10,509 bases of DNA, taken from Gammaproteobacteria bacterium (GTDB lineage Bacteria; Pseudomonadota; Gammaproteobacteria; Pseudomonadales; Pseudohongiellaceae). This document shows, piece by piece, positions 1-7,465 of this stretch. Within the stretch, counting starts at the first letter, position 1, and every line of letters starts with the position of its first letter. The notes beneath the pieces were generated by a model that saw only the letters and a list, made by a program, of their open reading frames with translations, did not search any database and was not told the DNA's origin. The stretch spans positions 1-10,509 of the forward strand of contig DMJN01000148.1 in NCBI GenBank assembly GCA_003451715.1, written 5' to 3'. A program made the position numbers and the translations under genes.

Positions 1-147
1 AGGGAGACTTCTGATACATTCAATTCGGAATCTTTCCCCAAACACGCCGAATGTGGCTAGCCCAACCTTTCTTTAACCAAATTGTTAGATATATTTGAAT
101 GGTCGGTATTTCCAGACCGAATCCAGCCCTGCCGCCGCCCTTGTTTT

Positions 148-1161
148 TTAACGCGACTGTAGAAACCTCACGGCCTTGTCTGGAAAATCCGTAAACAGGC
201 CATCCACGTCGGCAGCGAAGTAATGCTTCTCCAACAAGTCTTCGAAGCTGTCTGCATAACGGGGCACCTGACCCGGGTCAGATCTATAGGTATAGGGATG
301 TACCCGTAATCCGGCGTCGTGAGCATACTGCACAAGGTCAGTAATCTCTATTTTGTCCGGGGTCGAGTTGCGCGTGATCACCAGGCCTTTCTCCGGACCA
401 ATGCCGTCGACATAATTGGCCAGCTTGCTCATGCCATCCTCGTCGAACATCCAGGGATAGGACTCATCGCTGCCTATGAGCTGGATAAGGTTAACTTCTA
501 TACCGGCAGCCGGAAGAATCTGATTCCTGATGATGTCCAGTTCATCGAAACTAAAACATTGCAGGAACACCTTGTCCTGCCTGGTTGTGTAGCCATACTG
601 CTTTAATACGTTTACAACTGCCGTGCTGATGTCCTTGCCTTCGGCACGATGAAATTCAGGTCCCTTTATTTCCGGATAGATGCCGATGTCCTTGCCGGTG
701 GATTTGTTAAGCCCCTGGATAAGCTCAATTTCCTCCTGAAAAGTGGACACACGGAACGAGGACGCTCCCATGGGAAAACGTGACCCGTAACTCTGCTCTT
801 TCTCGCCATTGCGGAGTCGAAAGCCTTCACTGGCATTGAGCGTACGAATTTCCTGTAGTGTGAAATCGATAGCGTAGTAGCGGCCATCGTCGCGGATGCG
901 GTCGGGGAATCGATCCGCCACGTCGGTGGTGCGATCGAGGGTGATGTCATGCAGCACGATCAGCTGGTCATCTCGGGTCATGACCACGTCTTGTTCAATA
1001 TAGTCCGCACCCATCGCATAGGCCATGGCCTTCGCTTCCAGCGTATGCTCCGGCAGATACCCGCTGGCACCGCGATGGGCGATGACGATCTTCTGAGCCA
1101 GTGCGGAGGATGAAATCGTTGCAGCCATTAGTAGAGCGCCGAGTATTTTCGCCTTTGTCAT
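148..1161 (-). CDS. glpQ: Periplasmic glycerophosphodiester phosphodiesterase GlpQ
   Basis: Hydrolyses glycerophosphodiesters (deacylated phospholipid headgroups) to sn-glycerol-3-phosphate and an alcohol in the periplasm. The 337-aa product starts at the ATG at 1161. It has a Sec signal peptide (residues 1-22, hydrophobic core ILGALLMAATISSSALA, cleavage after ALA). A GDPD TIM barrel follows directly, beginning IVIAHRGASGYLPEHT. Visible active-site residues are H29-R30, E39, the calcium ligands E56 and D58 (EQD), the second catalytic H71 (VLHD) and E164 (IYPEIK). The end, GLFTDFPDKAVRFL, is nearly that of E. coli GlpQ as I recall it. It is slightly shorter than the 358-aa E. coli enzyme, mainly in the loop before WMF. 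An in-frame TTG at 1215 would add 18 residues ahead of the signal peptide and is less likely. The Shine-Dalgarno is weak (GGGACAG). It lies 78 bp downstream of the DUF5916 gene and may be cotranscribed with it. No glpT is seen in the window. Confidence 0.96.
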   Translation of the reverse strand: MTKAKILGALLMAATISSSALAQKIVIAHRGASGYLPEHTLEAKAMAYAMGADYIEQDVVMTRDDQLIVLHDITLDRTTDVADRFPDRIRDDGRYYAIDFTLQEIRTLNASEGFRLRNGEKEQSYGSRFPMGASSFRVSTFQEEIELIQGLNKSTGKDIGIYPEIKGPEFHRAEGKDISTAVVNVLKQYGYTTRQDKVFLQCFSFDELDIIRNQILPAAGIEVNLIQLIGSDESYPWMFDEDGMSKLANYVDGIGPEKGLVITRNSTPDKIEITDLVQYAHDAGLRVHPYTYRSDPGQVPRYADSFEDLLEKHYFAADVDGLFTDFPDKAVRFLQSR

Positions 1162-1200
1162 GAGTCTGTCCCGTCTCGCTGGGGTGTCGGAGTAAAGTAC

Positions 1201-1224
1201 TCTGAATCTTCCCAAGATTCCAGA
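1201..1224 (-). repeat. Intergenic hairpin between the DUF5916 gene and glpQ
   Basis: An inverted repeat of about 10 bp with one bulged base pairs TCTG-AATCTT (1201-1210) with AAGATT-C-CAGA (1214-1224) around a CCC loop. It sits in the 78-bp gap between the stop of the DUF5916 gene and the glpQ start. No T-tract follows on the minus strand, so it is not a typical intrinsic terminator. It could be an RNA-stability or attenuation hairpin, or chance. Confidence 0.35.
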
Positions 1225-1239
1225 TCGGATAAGAATTAG

Positions 1240-3651
1240 CTACGATCCAAATCGATATCTGAGTTTGATAGCGACACTATCCACGATACGATCATTCCAG
1301 GCCTGTTCCAGCAAATCCTGGAAGGTATAGAAGCTGTTACGTGGCAGGTTGGCGCCCCGCGTATAGACGATGAACAGGTCGGACAGGGGGGCAATTCCCC
1401 AGCGATAACGAGCCTGAAAGGTGAGCCGGCTGATGACGAAATCATCCGGTTCATTGTCTGGATTTGGTACGGGCTGCAGAAAATCCCGCTTATGGGGATT
1501 GACCTGCCAGAAACGGTCCTCGAATGCCTTTAAGGCATTCCACTGCCCGCTGATGCGGAATTGTTGTTTGGCGCTGATGAAATAATTAACGTCCAGGCGC
1601 GGTGCCCACTGATGGGCTTCGAAGCTGGTGTAGGCCCCCCCGCCACGATGTATCAGCAGGGCTTCCCGGTCGGTATAGTTCAGGCTCAGGTCGAATGAGA
1701 AACGGTCATTGGGTCGCCATGCGAACCCAGCACCACTGGTAATGGTTTTCGGGCCCAGATCCTCCTGGTTGGCCCTCAAGTTCACACTGAAAGCCAGAGG
1801 TCGGGCAGGATCTGAACCGTAAGAAAGCCAGGCTCCCCACCGCTCGGGGATCTTGAAATCTCCCGTGCCGCGACCCAGCCGGTCGTCGGTACGAGGGAAA
1901 TAATACTGCAACGTCACACTCGCGACATCGTTGTCGTTATAAGCCCAGGATCTGCCCAAGAATACTCCCGCCACCACCGGTTGGCCGTCGGTGTTCCAGC
2001 GGTTACTGACGATCACATTGGTATTGCGGGACCTCAGGTTGGGGATATCGGACTCTGTGAGCGAATAGGTGTAGTCCAGATTCACCTGCGAGTTGCGGGA
2101 CAGAAAACCCAGGTCATTCATGTCAAACTCGTCGTCGATATAAGTCGCGGCGATGCTGTGTTGTACGCCTTGCCGCGGTATGTAATTTATATCACCCAGG
2201 AAACCTGCCCCTGTGACACCATCCACATCGCTGTGCATGATCTGGCCGTCCAGAATCCATTTCTGGTCCGCAGAAAAATAGTGAGCATCAATGGCATTAA
2301 CGGTGGAGTCTATATCGGGATGAGAGATATCGGTGCCCATCCAGCCGATTGAACGTCGACCATCGGACTGTGTGTCTTCGTACAGCAGCCTGGCAACAGA
2401 AAAATCCCTACCCTGGGCCTGCAGACGTACCTGGGTGCCATCGTCGAGAGTGCCGCGAATCTCGGTATCGTCTTCGGAGGCGAACAGGGTTCCATAACGC
2501 AGGTTACCGTTCTGACCGGTAAACTTCAGCGCCCCATGCAGGTCGGTGGGTTGGCTCAGGTCGGTGGGCAGCACCGAGACGCCAGCAGGGACCGAAAAAC
2601 GCGCCGCACCGCCGATACGCTTGGTATTCAACAGCGAAATGGGACCACCCGGCCCAGGGCTGAAACGAGAGCGCGGCGAAGTAGTGAAGATGTCCTGGCC
2701 TTCCAGAAAGAAGGTTCGTTTTTCCCTGAAGAATGTTTCGAAAGCAGTGAGATTGACCACTACATCATCGGACTCCACGGTGCCGAAATCCGGATTGAGC
2801 GTAGCCGATAGTAGGGTATTGGTGGTGGGGCGCCAGTATATATCGGTGCCCAGCTTGTAGTCCGCGTCGTGTTTCATGCCATCGAATACCGTCGATGCAA
2901 AGGGATAAAAGGTCAGCTGTCGACGGGGTTCGATGTCCGTGAACTCATACTTCTGAAATCCCGACAGATACACATTCAAAGTGGTGGGCAGCGGTGGAGT
3001 ACTCCATCTTTCGCCTCTTTCTCCTAACTCCCGTTCGAAGGCCAGGCCGATGCGGCGGGTACCCCCCTCAACCTGAGGAAGTGGCATCATGGACCAGGGC
3101 ACAAAAAACTCCGCACTCCATCCCTCATCGATGGCTTGGGTGCGGCCATCCCAGGAGCCATCCCACTGCAGGTTCTGCTGGCGCTCCGGGAGTACTGACA
3201 TGTCCGTCATGGTATCGCCCAGGTTCAACCTGATCCGGTATCCATAGAGACCTTCTCCCGATGCGTCGATGAGCACCTCGATACCGTCGCGTGGAAGCCG
3301 GGTATCCCGATTGGTCATGCGGGCGACCAGCGTCCCAGGCGGCTGGTGATTGACGATGCCAAAGTACAGGCCCCGTTCGGTATAAAAGAAGCGAATTTCC
3401 GTCTGGTAAGGGGCATCCACCAGGGTGTCCGGTTCGATAATTTGCATGCCATCGATCACTGGCAGGTCTTGCCAGACAGGTTCATCGACGAATCCATCGA
3501 GTTGAATCCCGGCAGAGTCTTCTTCGATAAGGGTAATCCGGGGCAATGGCTGAGCCAGCACCGGCAATGAAAATAGACAGAGAAGGCAGAACGCCAAACT
3601 TATGGGTAGGACTTTAGGCATAGCACACTGAATGAAAATCCAATCCTTCAT
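1240..3651 (-). CDS. Exported CBM9-like / DUF5916 outer-membrane beta-barrel protein
   Basis: An 803-aa protein if started at the ATG at 3651, which is preceded by a weak purine-rich AAAGAAACAG. The next ATG, at 3621, is also possible. The signal peptide ends at VLAQ (about residue 34). Residues about 48-195 form a CBM9-like beta-sandwich of the type found in front of DUF5916, with LDGFVDEPVW at 51-60, then RDGIEVLIDASG and the SWDGR...GWSAEFFVPW stretch. From about residue 245 comes the DUF5916 region. Its hallmark NPDFGTVESD...NLTAFETFFREKRTFFLEGQDIF lies near 286-322, followed by many alternating aromatic/polar strands to a C-terminal IKLRYRFGS, which suggests an outer-membrane barrel. The family has no firmly established function. 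Transport or surface binding of carbohydrate or other ligands is only inferred. It is divergent from the small membrane gene at 3936 and upstream of glpQ. Confidence 0.88.
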   Translation of the reverse strand: MKDWIFIQCAMPKVLPISLAFCLLCLFSLPVLAQPLPRITLIEEDSAGIQLDGFVDEPVWQDLPVIDGMQIIEPDTLVDAPYQTEIRFFYTERGLYFGIVNHQPPGTLVARMTNRDTRLPRDGIEVLIDASGEGLYGYRIRLNLGDTMTDMSVLPERQQNLQWDGSWDGRTQAIDEGWSAEFFVPWSMMPLPQVEGGTRRIGLAFERELGERGERWSTPPLPTTLNVYLSGFQKYEFTDIEPRRQLTFYPFASTVFDGMKHDADYKLGTDIYWRPTTNTLLSATLNPDFGTVESDDVVVNLTAFETFFREKRTFFLEGQDIFTTSPRSRFSPGPGGPISLLNTKRIGGAARFSVPAGVSVLPTDLSQPTDLHGALKFTGQNGNLRYGTLFASEDDTEIRGTLDDGTQVRLQAQGRDFSVARLLYEDTQSDGRRSIGWMGTDISHPDIDSTVNAIDAHYFSADQKWILDGQIMHSDVDGVTGAGFLGDINYIPRQGVQHSIAATYIDDEFDMNDLGFLSRNSQVNLDYTYSLTESDIPNLRSRNTNVIVSNRWNTDGQPVVAGVFLGRSWAYNDNDVASVTLQYYFPRTDDRLGRGTGDFKIPERWGAWLSYGSDPARPLAFSVNLRANQEDLGPKTITSGAGFAWRPNDRFSFDLSLNYTDREALLIHRGGGAYTSFEAHQWAPRLDVNYFISAKQQFRISGQWNALKAFEDRFWQVNPHKRDFLQPVPNPDNEPDDFVISRLTFQARYRWGIAPLSDLFIVYTRGANLPRNSFYTFQDLLEQAWNDRIVDSVAIKLRYRFGS

Positions 3652-3810
3652 CTGTTTCTTTACTGCAGATAGCGTGATGTGGATCCTATCCAGCACAGTA
3701 AATACCTGAATCACTATATCGAAATTCAAGCAGCGTATCCCCATTAGAAACAATAAATTGCAACTCCCATAGGTGGAAACCGCGGTGGGGAATCTGCCCT
3801 CAAATTCTTC

Positions 3811-3830
3811 ATTTGCCATGATTTGTCATG
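3811..3830. repeat. Tandem 10-bp direct repeat in divergent intergenic region
   Basis: Two adjacent copies of a 10-mer, ATTTGCCATG and ATTTGTCATG, match at nine of ten positions, and a third partial copy (ATTG) follows. A spacing of one helical turn would suit a regulator binding to one DNA face. No known operator is recognised, and chance is possible in this AT-richer gap. Confidence 0.3.
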
Positions 3831-3848
3831 ATTGCTCAGCGGATTGCC

Positions 3849-3890
3849 CTATTTCAGTCCCATCGTTAACCACTTGATGGGTTGAAATAG
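3849..3890. repeat. Imperfect inverted repeat upstream of the small membrane gene
   Basis: CTATTTCA (3849-3856) pairs with TGAAATAG (3883-3890), and CCCATC (3859-3864) pairs with GATGGG (3876-3881). This gives 14 base pairs with a small 2:1 internal bulge and an 11-nt loop. It ends 45 bp before the GTG start of the 3936 gene and about 200 bp upstream of the DUF5916 start. No T-tract flanks either side, so an operator or a 5'-leader RNA structure is more likely than an intrinsic terminator. Which of the two divergent genes it would serve cannot be told. Confidence 0.5.
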
Positions 3891-3921
3891 AAGCTCGCAA
3901 CAATCCCTTGAGTGGCACATT

Positions 3922-3926
3922 GAGGT
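3922..3926 (+). promoter_or_regulatory. Shine-Dalgarno site of the small membrane gene
   Basis: GAGGT lies 9-10 nt before the GTG at 3936. An in-frame TGA at 3921-3923 lies immediately upstream and no ATG lies between, so this site fixes GTG 3936 as the only credible start of the 49-codon frame. Confidence 0.6.
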
Positions 3927-3935
3927 AGGCAACAC

Positions 3936-4085
3936 GTGAAATGGTGGAAGAAATCCCAGAACGCACTCTTCGTGGAGGAAGAGACTTATAATTGGTCAGC
4001 CCCAAAGTCCAACATCAATCGTCGCCTAATCTACTTATCGATACTGTTTGTAATGGCCGGCTTGTTGTTCAGCGTGCTGCGTTAA
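3936..4085 (+). CDS. Small single-pass membrane protein (49 aa), GTG start
   Basis: I do not recognise a family. The frame opens at a GTG with a well-spaced GAGGT site and ends at TAA 4083-4085, 11 bp before the stop of the convergent peptidase gene, so it fits the intergenic space with no overlap. The first 30 residues are hydrophilic: a basic, Trp-rich start (MKWWKKSQ), an acidic VEEET patch, then a basic INRR at about 27-30. Residues about 31-48 form one hydrophobic helix, LIYLSILFVMAGLLFSVL, ending in Arg. The basic residues before the helix predict an N-in orientation by the positive-inside rule, with almost nothing outside. It is the only plus-strand gene in the window. Many bacterial membrane microproteins of this layout tune a transporter, kinase or respiratory complex, but no partner can be named here. 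It is too short for most gene finders and could still be a chance frame. Confidence 0.6.
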   Translation: MKWWKKSQNALFVEEETYNWSAPKSNINRRLIYLSILFVMAGLLFSVLR

Positions 4086-4096
4086 CAGGGAATTCA

Positions 4097-7000
4097 TTAC
4101 CGAGCCTTCAGCTGTGCCTCCACTGCCAGGCTTTGCTGGTCACGCTCTATTTCAAGCTGCACCACATCACCCGGGGCTGAAGTTCGTAGTAAATTGGAAT
4201 AGCCCTGTAAGTCTTCGATGGCAGACCCGTTATAGCTGCGCAGCACATCGCCGGCTTGTAAGCCGGCTTCGGCAGCGGCGCTATTCGGCGTCACTCCGGA
4301 TATTCGAATCCCAACACCGGTAAAAGCGAAATCTGGAATCGTTCCCAGGCTGGCTTCACGCTCTCCCGCCGGAGTGCTGAGAACTACTACATCCGCACCT
4401 TCCAGATTTACTCGCAGCGGATCGGTATTATCCGCCAGATAAACCATGGCCTCTTCAACCCAAAGTGCTACATCGGACATACCAGAAGCATCCAGTTTGT
4501 CGGCACTGTCCGTGGATTGATGGTAGTCCAGGTTGGCACCGCTAAAGACATGAATTGCCGGAATACCGGCATTGAGAAAACTCACGTGATCGCTGCTGGC
4601 GATAGTCTCCTGAAGGAAGATGGAATCCACGCCGATAGTAAAGCCAATACCCTGGGCCATGAACGGCCACTCATAGGCGCTGTCAGTTCCGAACACCTGC
4701 AGCGCCTGTCCTTCCAGCCGGCCCACGGTGTCGAGATTAACCATGGCAAACAGGTCTTTTGCAGCAAAACCCATCGGTGGCTTGTCGACAAAATGTTGTG
4801 ACCCGATCAAACCTGATTCTTCACCGGTGAATGCAACAAACAGAATTGACCGTTGTGGTGTATAGGACCGCGAGAGTTTAGCGGCGACTTCGATCAGTAT
4901 GCTTACCCCGGAAGCATTGTCGTCGGCTCCGGGGTAAATCTCTCCACTGTCAGGATTGATTCCCAGGTGATCGTAGTGTGCTCCCAATACGACCGGCTGG
5001 GCACTCAAGGCGCGATTTGTTCCGGGTATCATGCCAACCACATTGGCCATTTCAATATCGCCATAACCCGCCAGGGAATCCTGCCAATATTGCAGGTAGG
5101 TGCCGGCGACCGGTTGTAAGCCAGCGACCCGAAACTGGTCGGCGATGTAAAGCGCACTCTGCTGCAGCCCTTCGCTGCCCAGTCCACGGCCTTCCATCCG
5201 TTTATCGGTTAATTGCGTGCTATGTCGCAACAGCTGCTCCGGCAGATACTTAGGTGGCAGCGTGGCAAGCGCGTCGGGTATTGGCAGTGAATCCCACTGA
5301 ATGCTGGCCGTTAGATCTGGTTTAACCCATTGCAGTGGCGAATCCGGGCTCGCCCACACACCCTGCACATCGTTGGTGGGTTCATCACCTATGAAGCTGA
5401 GGTAGGAATACTTACCGTAGTGCGGCAGTTTCTCGATCATGCCCGGCATCGCAATCATGTCGTCGATATGAATCCACCCTGCCGCCAGTTCGGAGTCCTC
5501 CGGGTGTCTACCGATGATGACTGAGCTGCGGTCAGCATAGACCACCTCGCTGCCAGCCAGCACCACGCCAGTATCTGAATACTCAACGCCGTAGAGACCA
5601 ACGGCGGTGGAAACCACGTCGGCAAACGGATTATCCCTGCCCAGAATCCACACGGATTTGTCCGTTGGCAAGGTGTCAATCTCATCGGCAAACAAAATTT
5701 CGAAATCCACTCCCTGACCGAATGATTCCGCCATCTGAGCCCAGTGCTGACGCTCGGTGGGAGGCAGGATAAAGGCAATCTGGCTGGCACCGAACAATTC
5801 ACCGATGGTGGGCGGCGTCTCTTCCCTGTCGAGTTGCCGAAACACATCGAAGAAGGGATCTACCAGTACAGCCTGAAGACCCTGGTAGTCATCTGCCATC
5901 ACTCCTTCCAGCTTTTGAGAAAGGTCAATGTCATAGATCTGGGGCTCGGCTTCGTCTTCGTAATAAAGTGCAACCGGCACCTTTAATGAAAAAGGATCGC
6001 CGAACTGAGTCTGAGCAAACAGAATGCGCGCCTGGTTGCCATTGGCTTCTTCCACCGCGACGGATAATTCCGGCGCTCCGGTGCGATTGACCCATTGCTC
6101 GAAGAATGCCGTTAAATCGGTACCACTCAGCTCTGAGAACAACAGGGCAATATCGTTATAGGATACTCGCCGATATTTGTAATCCTGGTAGAGCGAGCGC
6201 AGCCCTTCCAGGAATAACTCATCCCCCAGTTCGATGCGCAGCATGTGCCATAGCATGAGTGTCTTGCCGTAGCCTACCGCCTGGCTCGCGGCAGAGTTAC
6301 GCGAGGTGAACTCGGCCAGCGGGAAGTCGGTGCCGTCGGCCACATAGTTCTTGTAACGGGCCAGCATTTCCTTGCGGTATTCATGGCCGAGGCCGTCCAT
6401 TTCCCGAAACAGGTGATCGGCGAGATAGGCCGTCAAGCCCTCGCTCCAGTTGCCGGATGCATAATCAGGATAGACACTGTTGCCCCACCAGTTGTGTAGA
6501 ATCTCATGGGGATAGGATGACTCGAGTATGAAGGGAAAGCGGATAACCTGCTCGCCGAGCAGTGTGAAAGACGGCATGCCGTAGCCGGTTTCCCAGAAAT
6601 TTTCTATCAGGGCGAACTTGCTATAGGGATAGTCACCGAGTAAGGGCTCATACAATTGCAGATAGCGCTGGGTGGCGTCCATGTACTTCGTCGCCAGGTT
6701 GGGATCCGGCGTGCGTAGATAAGCCAGCACTTCCACCTCATCTGTCTGTTGTGAATACTCGGTGAAGTTGGCGGCAATTAAATAGACCTCCTCCATTGGC
6801 ACGCTGCTGGACCATCCATTTTGCCCATTTCGGTCTCCCTGGCTTACCGCTGTCCAGGTGCTTGCGCTATCGGCGAACTCCACCGCCAGATCGAATGTAA
6901 CCAGGTCGTTACCGAAGTCGGGTAGCCACACACTGCCCTGGTTCAGGTAAACACCCTGCTCTCCGATGATACCGGCCGTCTCAGAAAAACTCTGTGCATA

Positions 7001-7441
7001 TTCGGCACTGGACTGTTCGGCAATATCGTAGATGGAACCGCTGTAGATCAAGACCGCCTGCCCTCTATTACGAGCAGGCAGGTTCAGGATGTATTGTGTT
7101 GTGGGAGCAGCCAGACCACCGGCGGCATTTATGCCAACGTTGGGAGAAGCCGGGTCGCCTTGCAGTGTCTGCAGGTTACCCGAGTTGTTGCTGATGGTAA
7201 GACTGCTGTTCAGTTCGAAGCTAATCTCGGCGGCGGTTGCCCGATCCGGCAAGCTGATAGTGTCTTCTACGGAAATCTGCCGGGCCAGGGGATCGAGCAA
7301 GACCTTGATGCTGTGGTGAATCGGCGGTGGGTCTTGCGATGGGGCAGGCTCACCCGGCTGGGCAAGGGTCCAGTTCGAAGCGGCTACTAATAGTACAAAC
7401 TGCAGTGTTCGAAGTAAGGAAGAGAAGCCAGGGTTTAACAT
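4097..7441 (-). CDS. Exported M1-like / M28 dual metallopeptidase with C-terminal PDZ domain
   Basis: A 1114-aa exported protein, signal peptide residues 1-28 ending TLAQ. Residues about 40-240 are an M1-like N-terminal beta domain. The M1 catalytic domain follows, with zinc site H312-E313-x-x-H316 (HEILHNWWG), third ligand E334 (NWSEG) and likely catalytic Tyr391. The usual GAMEN exopeptidase motif is replaced by ETGYGMPSF (284-292). Residues about 540-715 form an unassigned alpha/beta domain. Residues about 735-1000 are an M28 aminopeptidase domain with a full cocatalytic zinc site: H822 (GAHYDH), D841 (GADDNASG), E874-E875 (GEESG), D904 (NLD) and H974 (DYHQ). Residues about 1038-1110 form a PDZ domain (GVGIRISGV...AGLQAGDVL). 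The protein should therefore trim N-terminal residues from periplasmic or surface peptides with two separate active sites. No clear Shine-Dalgarno precedes the ATG. It starts 24 bp after the TolB-like gene, so it is probably translated from the same mRNA. Confidence 0.93.
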   Translation of the reverse strand: MLNPGFSSLLRTLQFVLLVAASNWTLAQPGEPAPSQDPPPIHHSIKVLLDPLARQISVEDTISLPDRATAAEISFELNSSLTISNNSGNLQTLQGDPASPNVGINAAGGLAAPTTQYILNLPARNRGQAVLIYSGSIYDIAEQSSAEYAQSFSETAGIIGEQGVYLNQGSVWLPDFGNDLVTFDLAVEFADSASTWTAVSQGDRNGQNGWSSSVPMEEVYLIAANFTEYSQQTDEVEVLAYLRTPDPNLATKYMDATQRYLQLYEPLLGDYPYSKFALIENFWETGYGMPSFTLLGEQVIRFPFILESSYPHEILHNWWGNSVYPDYASGNWSEGLTAYLADHLFREMDGLGHEYRKEMLARYKNYVADGTDFPLAEFTSRNSAASQAVGYGKTLMLWHMLRIELGDELFLEGLRSLYQDYKYRRVSYNDIALLFSELSGTDLTAFFEQWVNRTGAPELSVAVEEANGNQARILFAQTQFGDPFSLKVPVALYYEDEAEPQIYDIDLSQKLEGVMADDYQGLQAVLVDPFFDVFRQLDREETPPTIGELFGASQIAFILPPTERQHWAQMAESFGQGVDFEILFADEIDTLPTDKSVWILGRDNPFADVVSTAVGLYGVEYSDTGVVLAGSEVVYADRSSVIIGRHPEDSELAAGWIHIDDMIAMPGMIEKLPHYGKYSYLSFIGDEPTNDVQGVWASPDSPLQWVKPDLTASIQWDSLPIPDALATLPPKYLPEQLLRHSTQLTDKRMEGRGLGSEGLQQSALYIADQFRVAGLQPVAGTYLQYWQDSLAGYGDIEMANVVGMIPGTNRALSAQPVVLGAHYDHLGINPDSGEIYPGADDNASGVSILIEVAAKLSRSYTPQRSILFVAFTGEESGLIGSQHFVDKPPMGFAAKDLFAMVNLDTVGRLEGQALQVFGTDSAYEWPFMAQGIGFTIGVDSIFLQETIASSDHVSFLNAGIPAIHVFSGANLDYHQSTDSADKLDASGMSDVALWVEEAMVYLADNTDPLRVNLEGADVVVLSTPAGEREASLGTIPDFAFTGVGIRISGVTPNSAAAEAGLQAGDVLRSYNGSAIEDLQGYSNLLRTSAPGDVVQLEIERDQQSLAVEAQLKAR

Positions 7442-7465
7442 GGATAGGATGCCAGCCGGGGCAGA

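Noticed and set aside
1..60. Open plus-strand frame ending in TAG at 58-60, possible tail of an off-window gene
   Set aside because: Only 19 codons, no family signal; cannot be told from chance. I see nothing firm in 1-147.
103..120. Possible terminator hairpin downstream of glpQ (TCGGT/ACCGA)
   Set aside because: Only 5 bp with an 8-nt loop and no T-tract on the minus strand.
1162..1215. TTG-start extension of GlpQ
   Set aside because: Adds 18 Arg-rich residues before the signal peptide; the ATG at 1161 matches the family start.
2536..2860. Overlapping plus-strand frames opposite the DUF5916 gene
   Set aside because: Antisense shadows with no start signals; the minus-strand frame carries clear family motifs.
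3652..3819. In-frame N-terminal extension of the DUF5916 protein from an ATG at 3819
   Set aside because: No Shine-Dalgarno at 3819, and the extension would put 56 unrelated residues before a clear signal peptide.
3773..3877. 34-codon plus-strand GTG frame in the divergent gap
   Set aside because: No ribosome binding site, no recognisable protein feature, and it runs through the tandem repeat and the inverted repeat; likely chance.
5455..5847. 130-codon minus-strand frame inside the peptidase gene
   Set aside because: Out-of-frame shadow of the M1/M28 gene, with Arg/Pro/Ser-rich composition and no domain signal.
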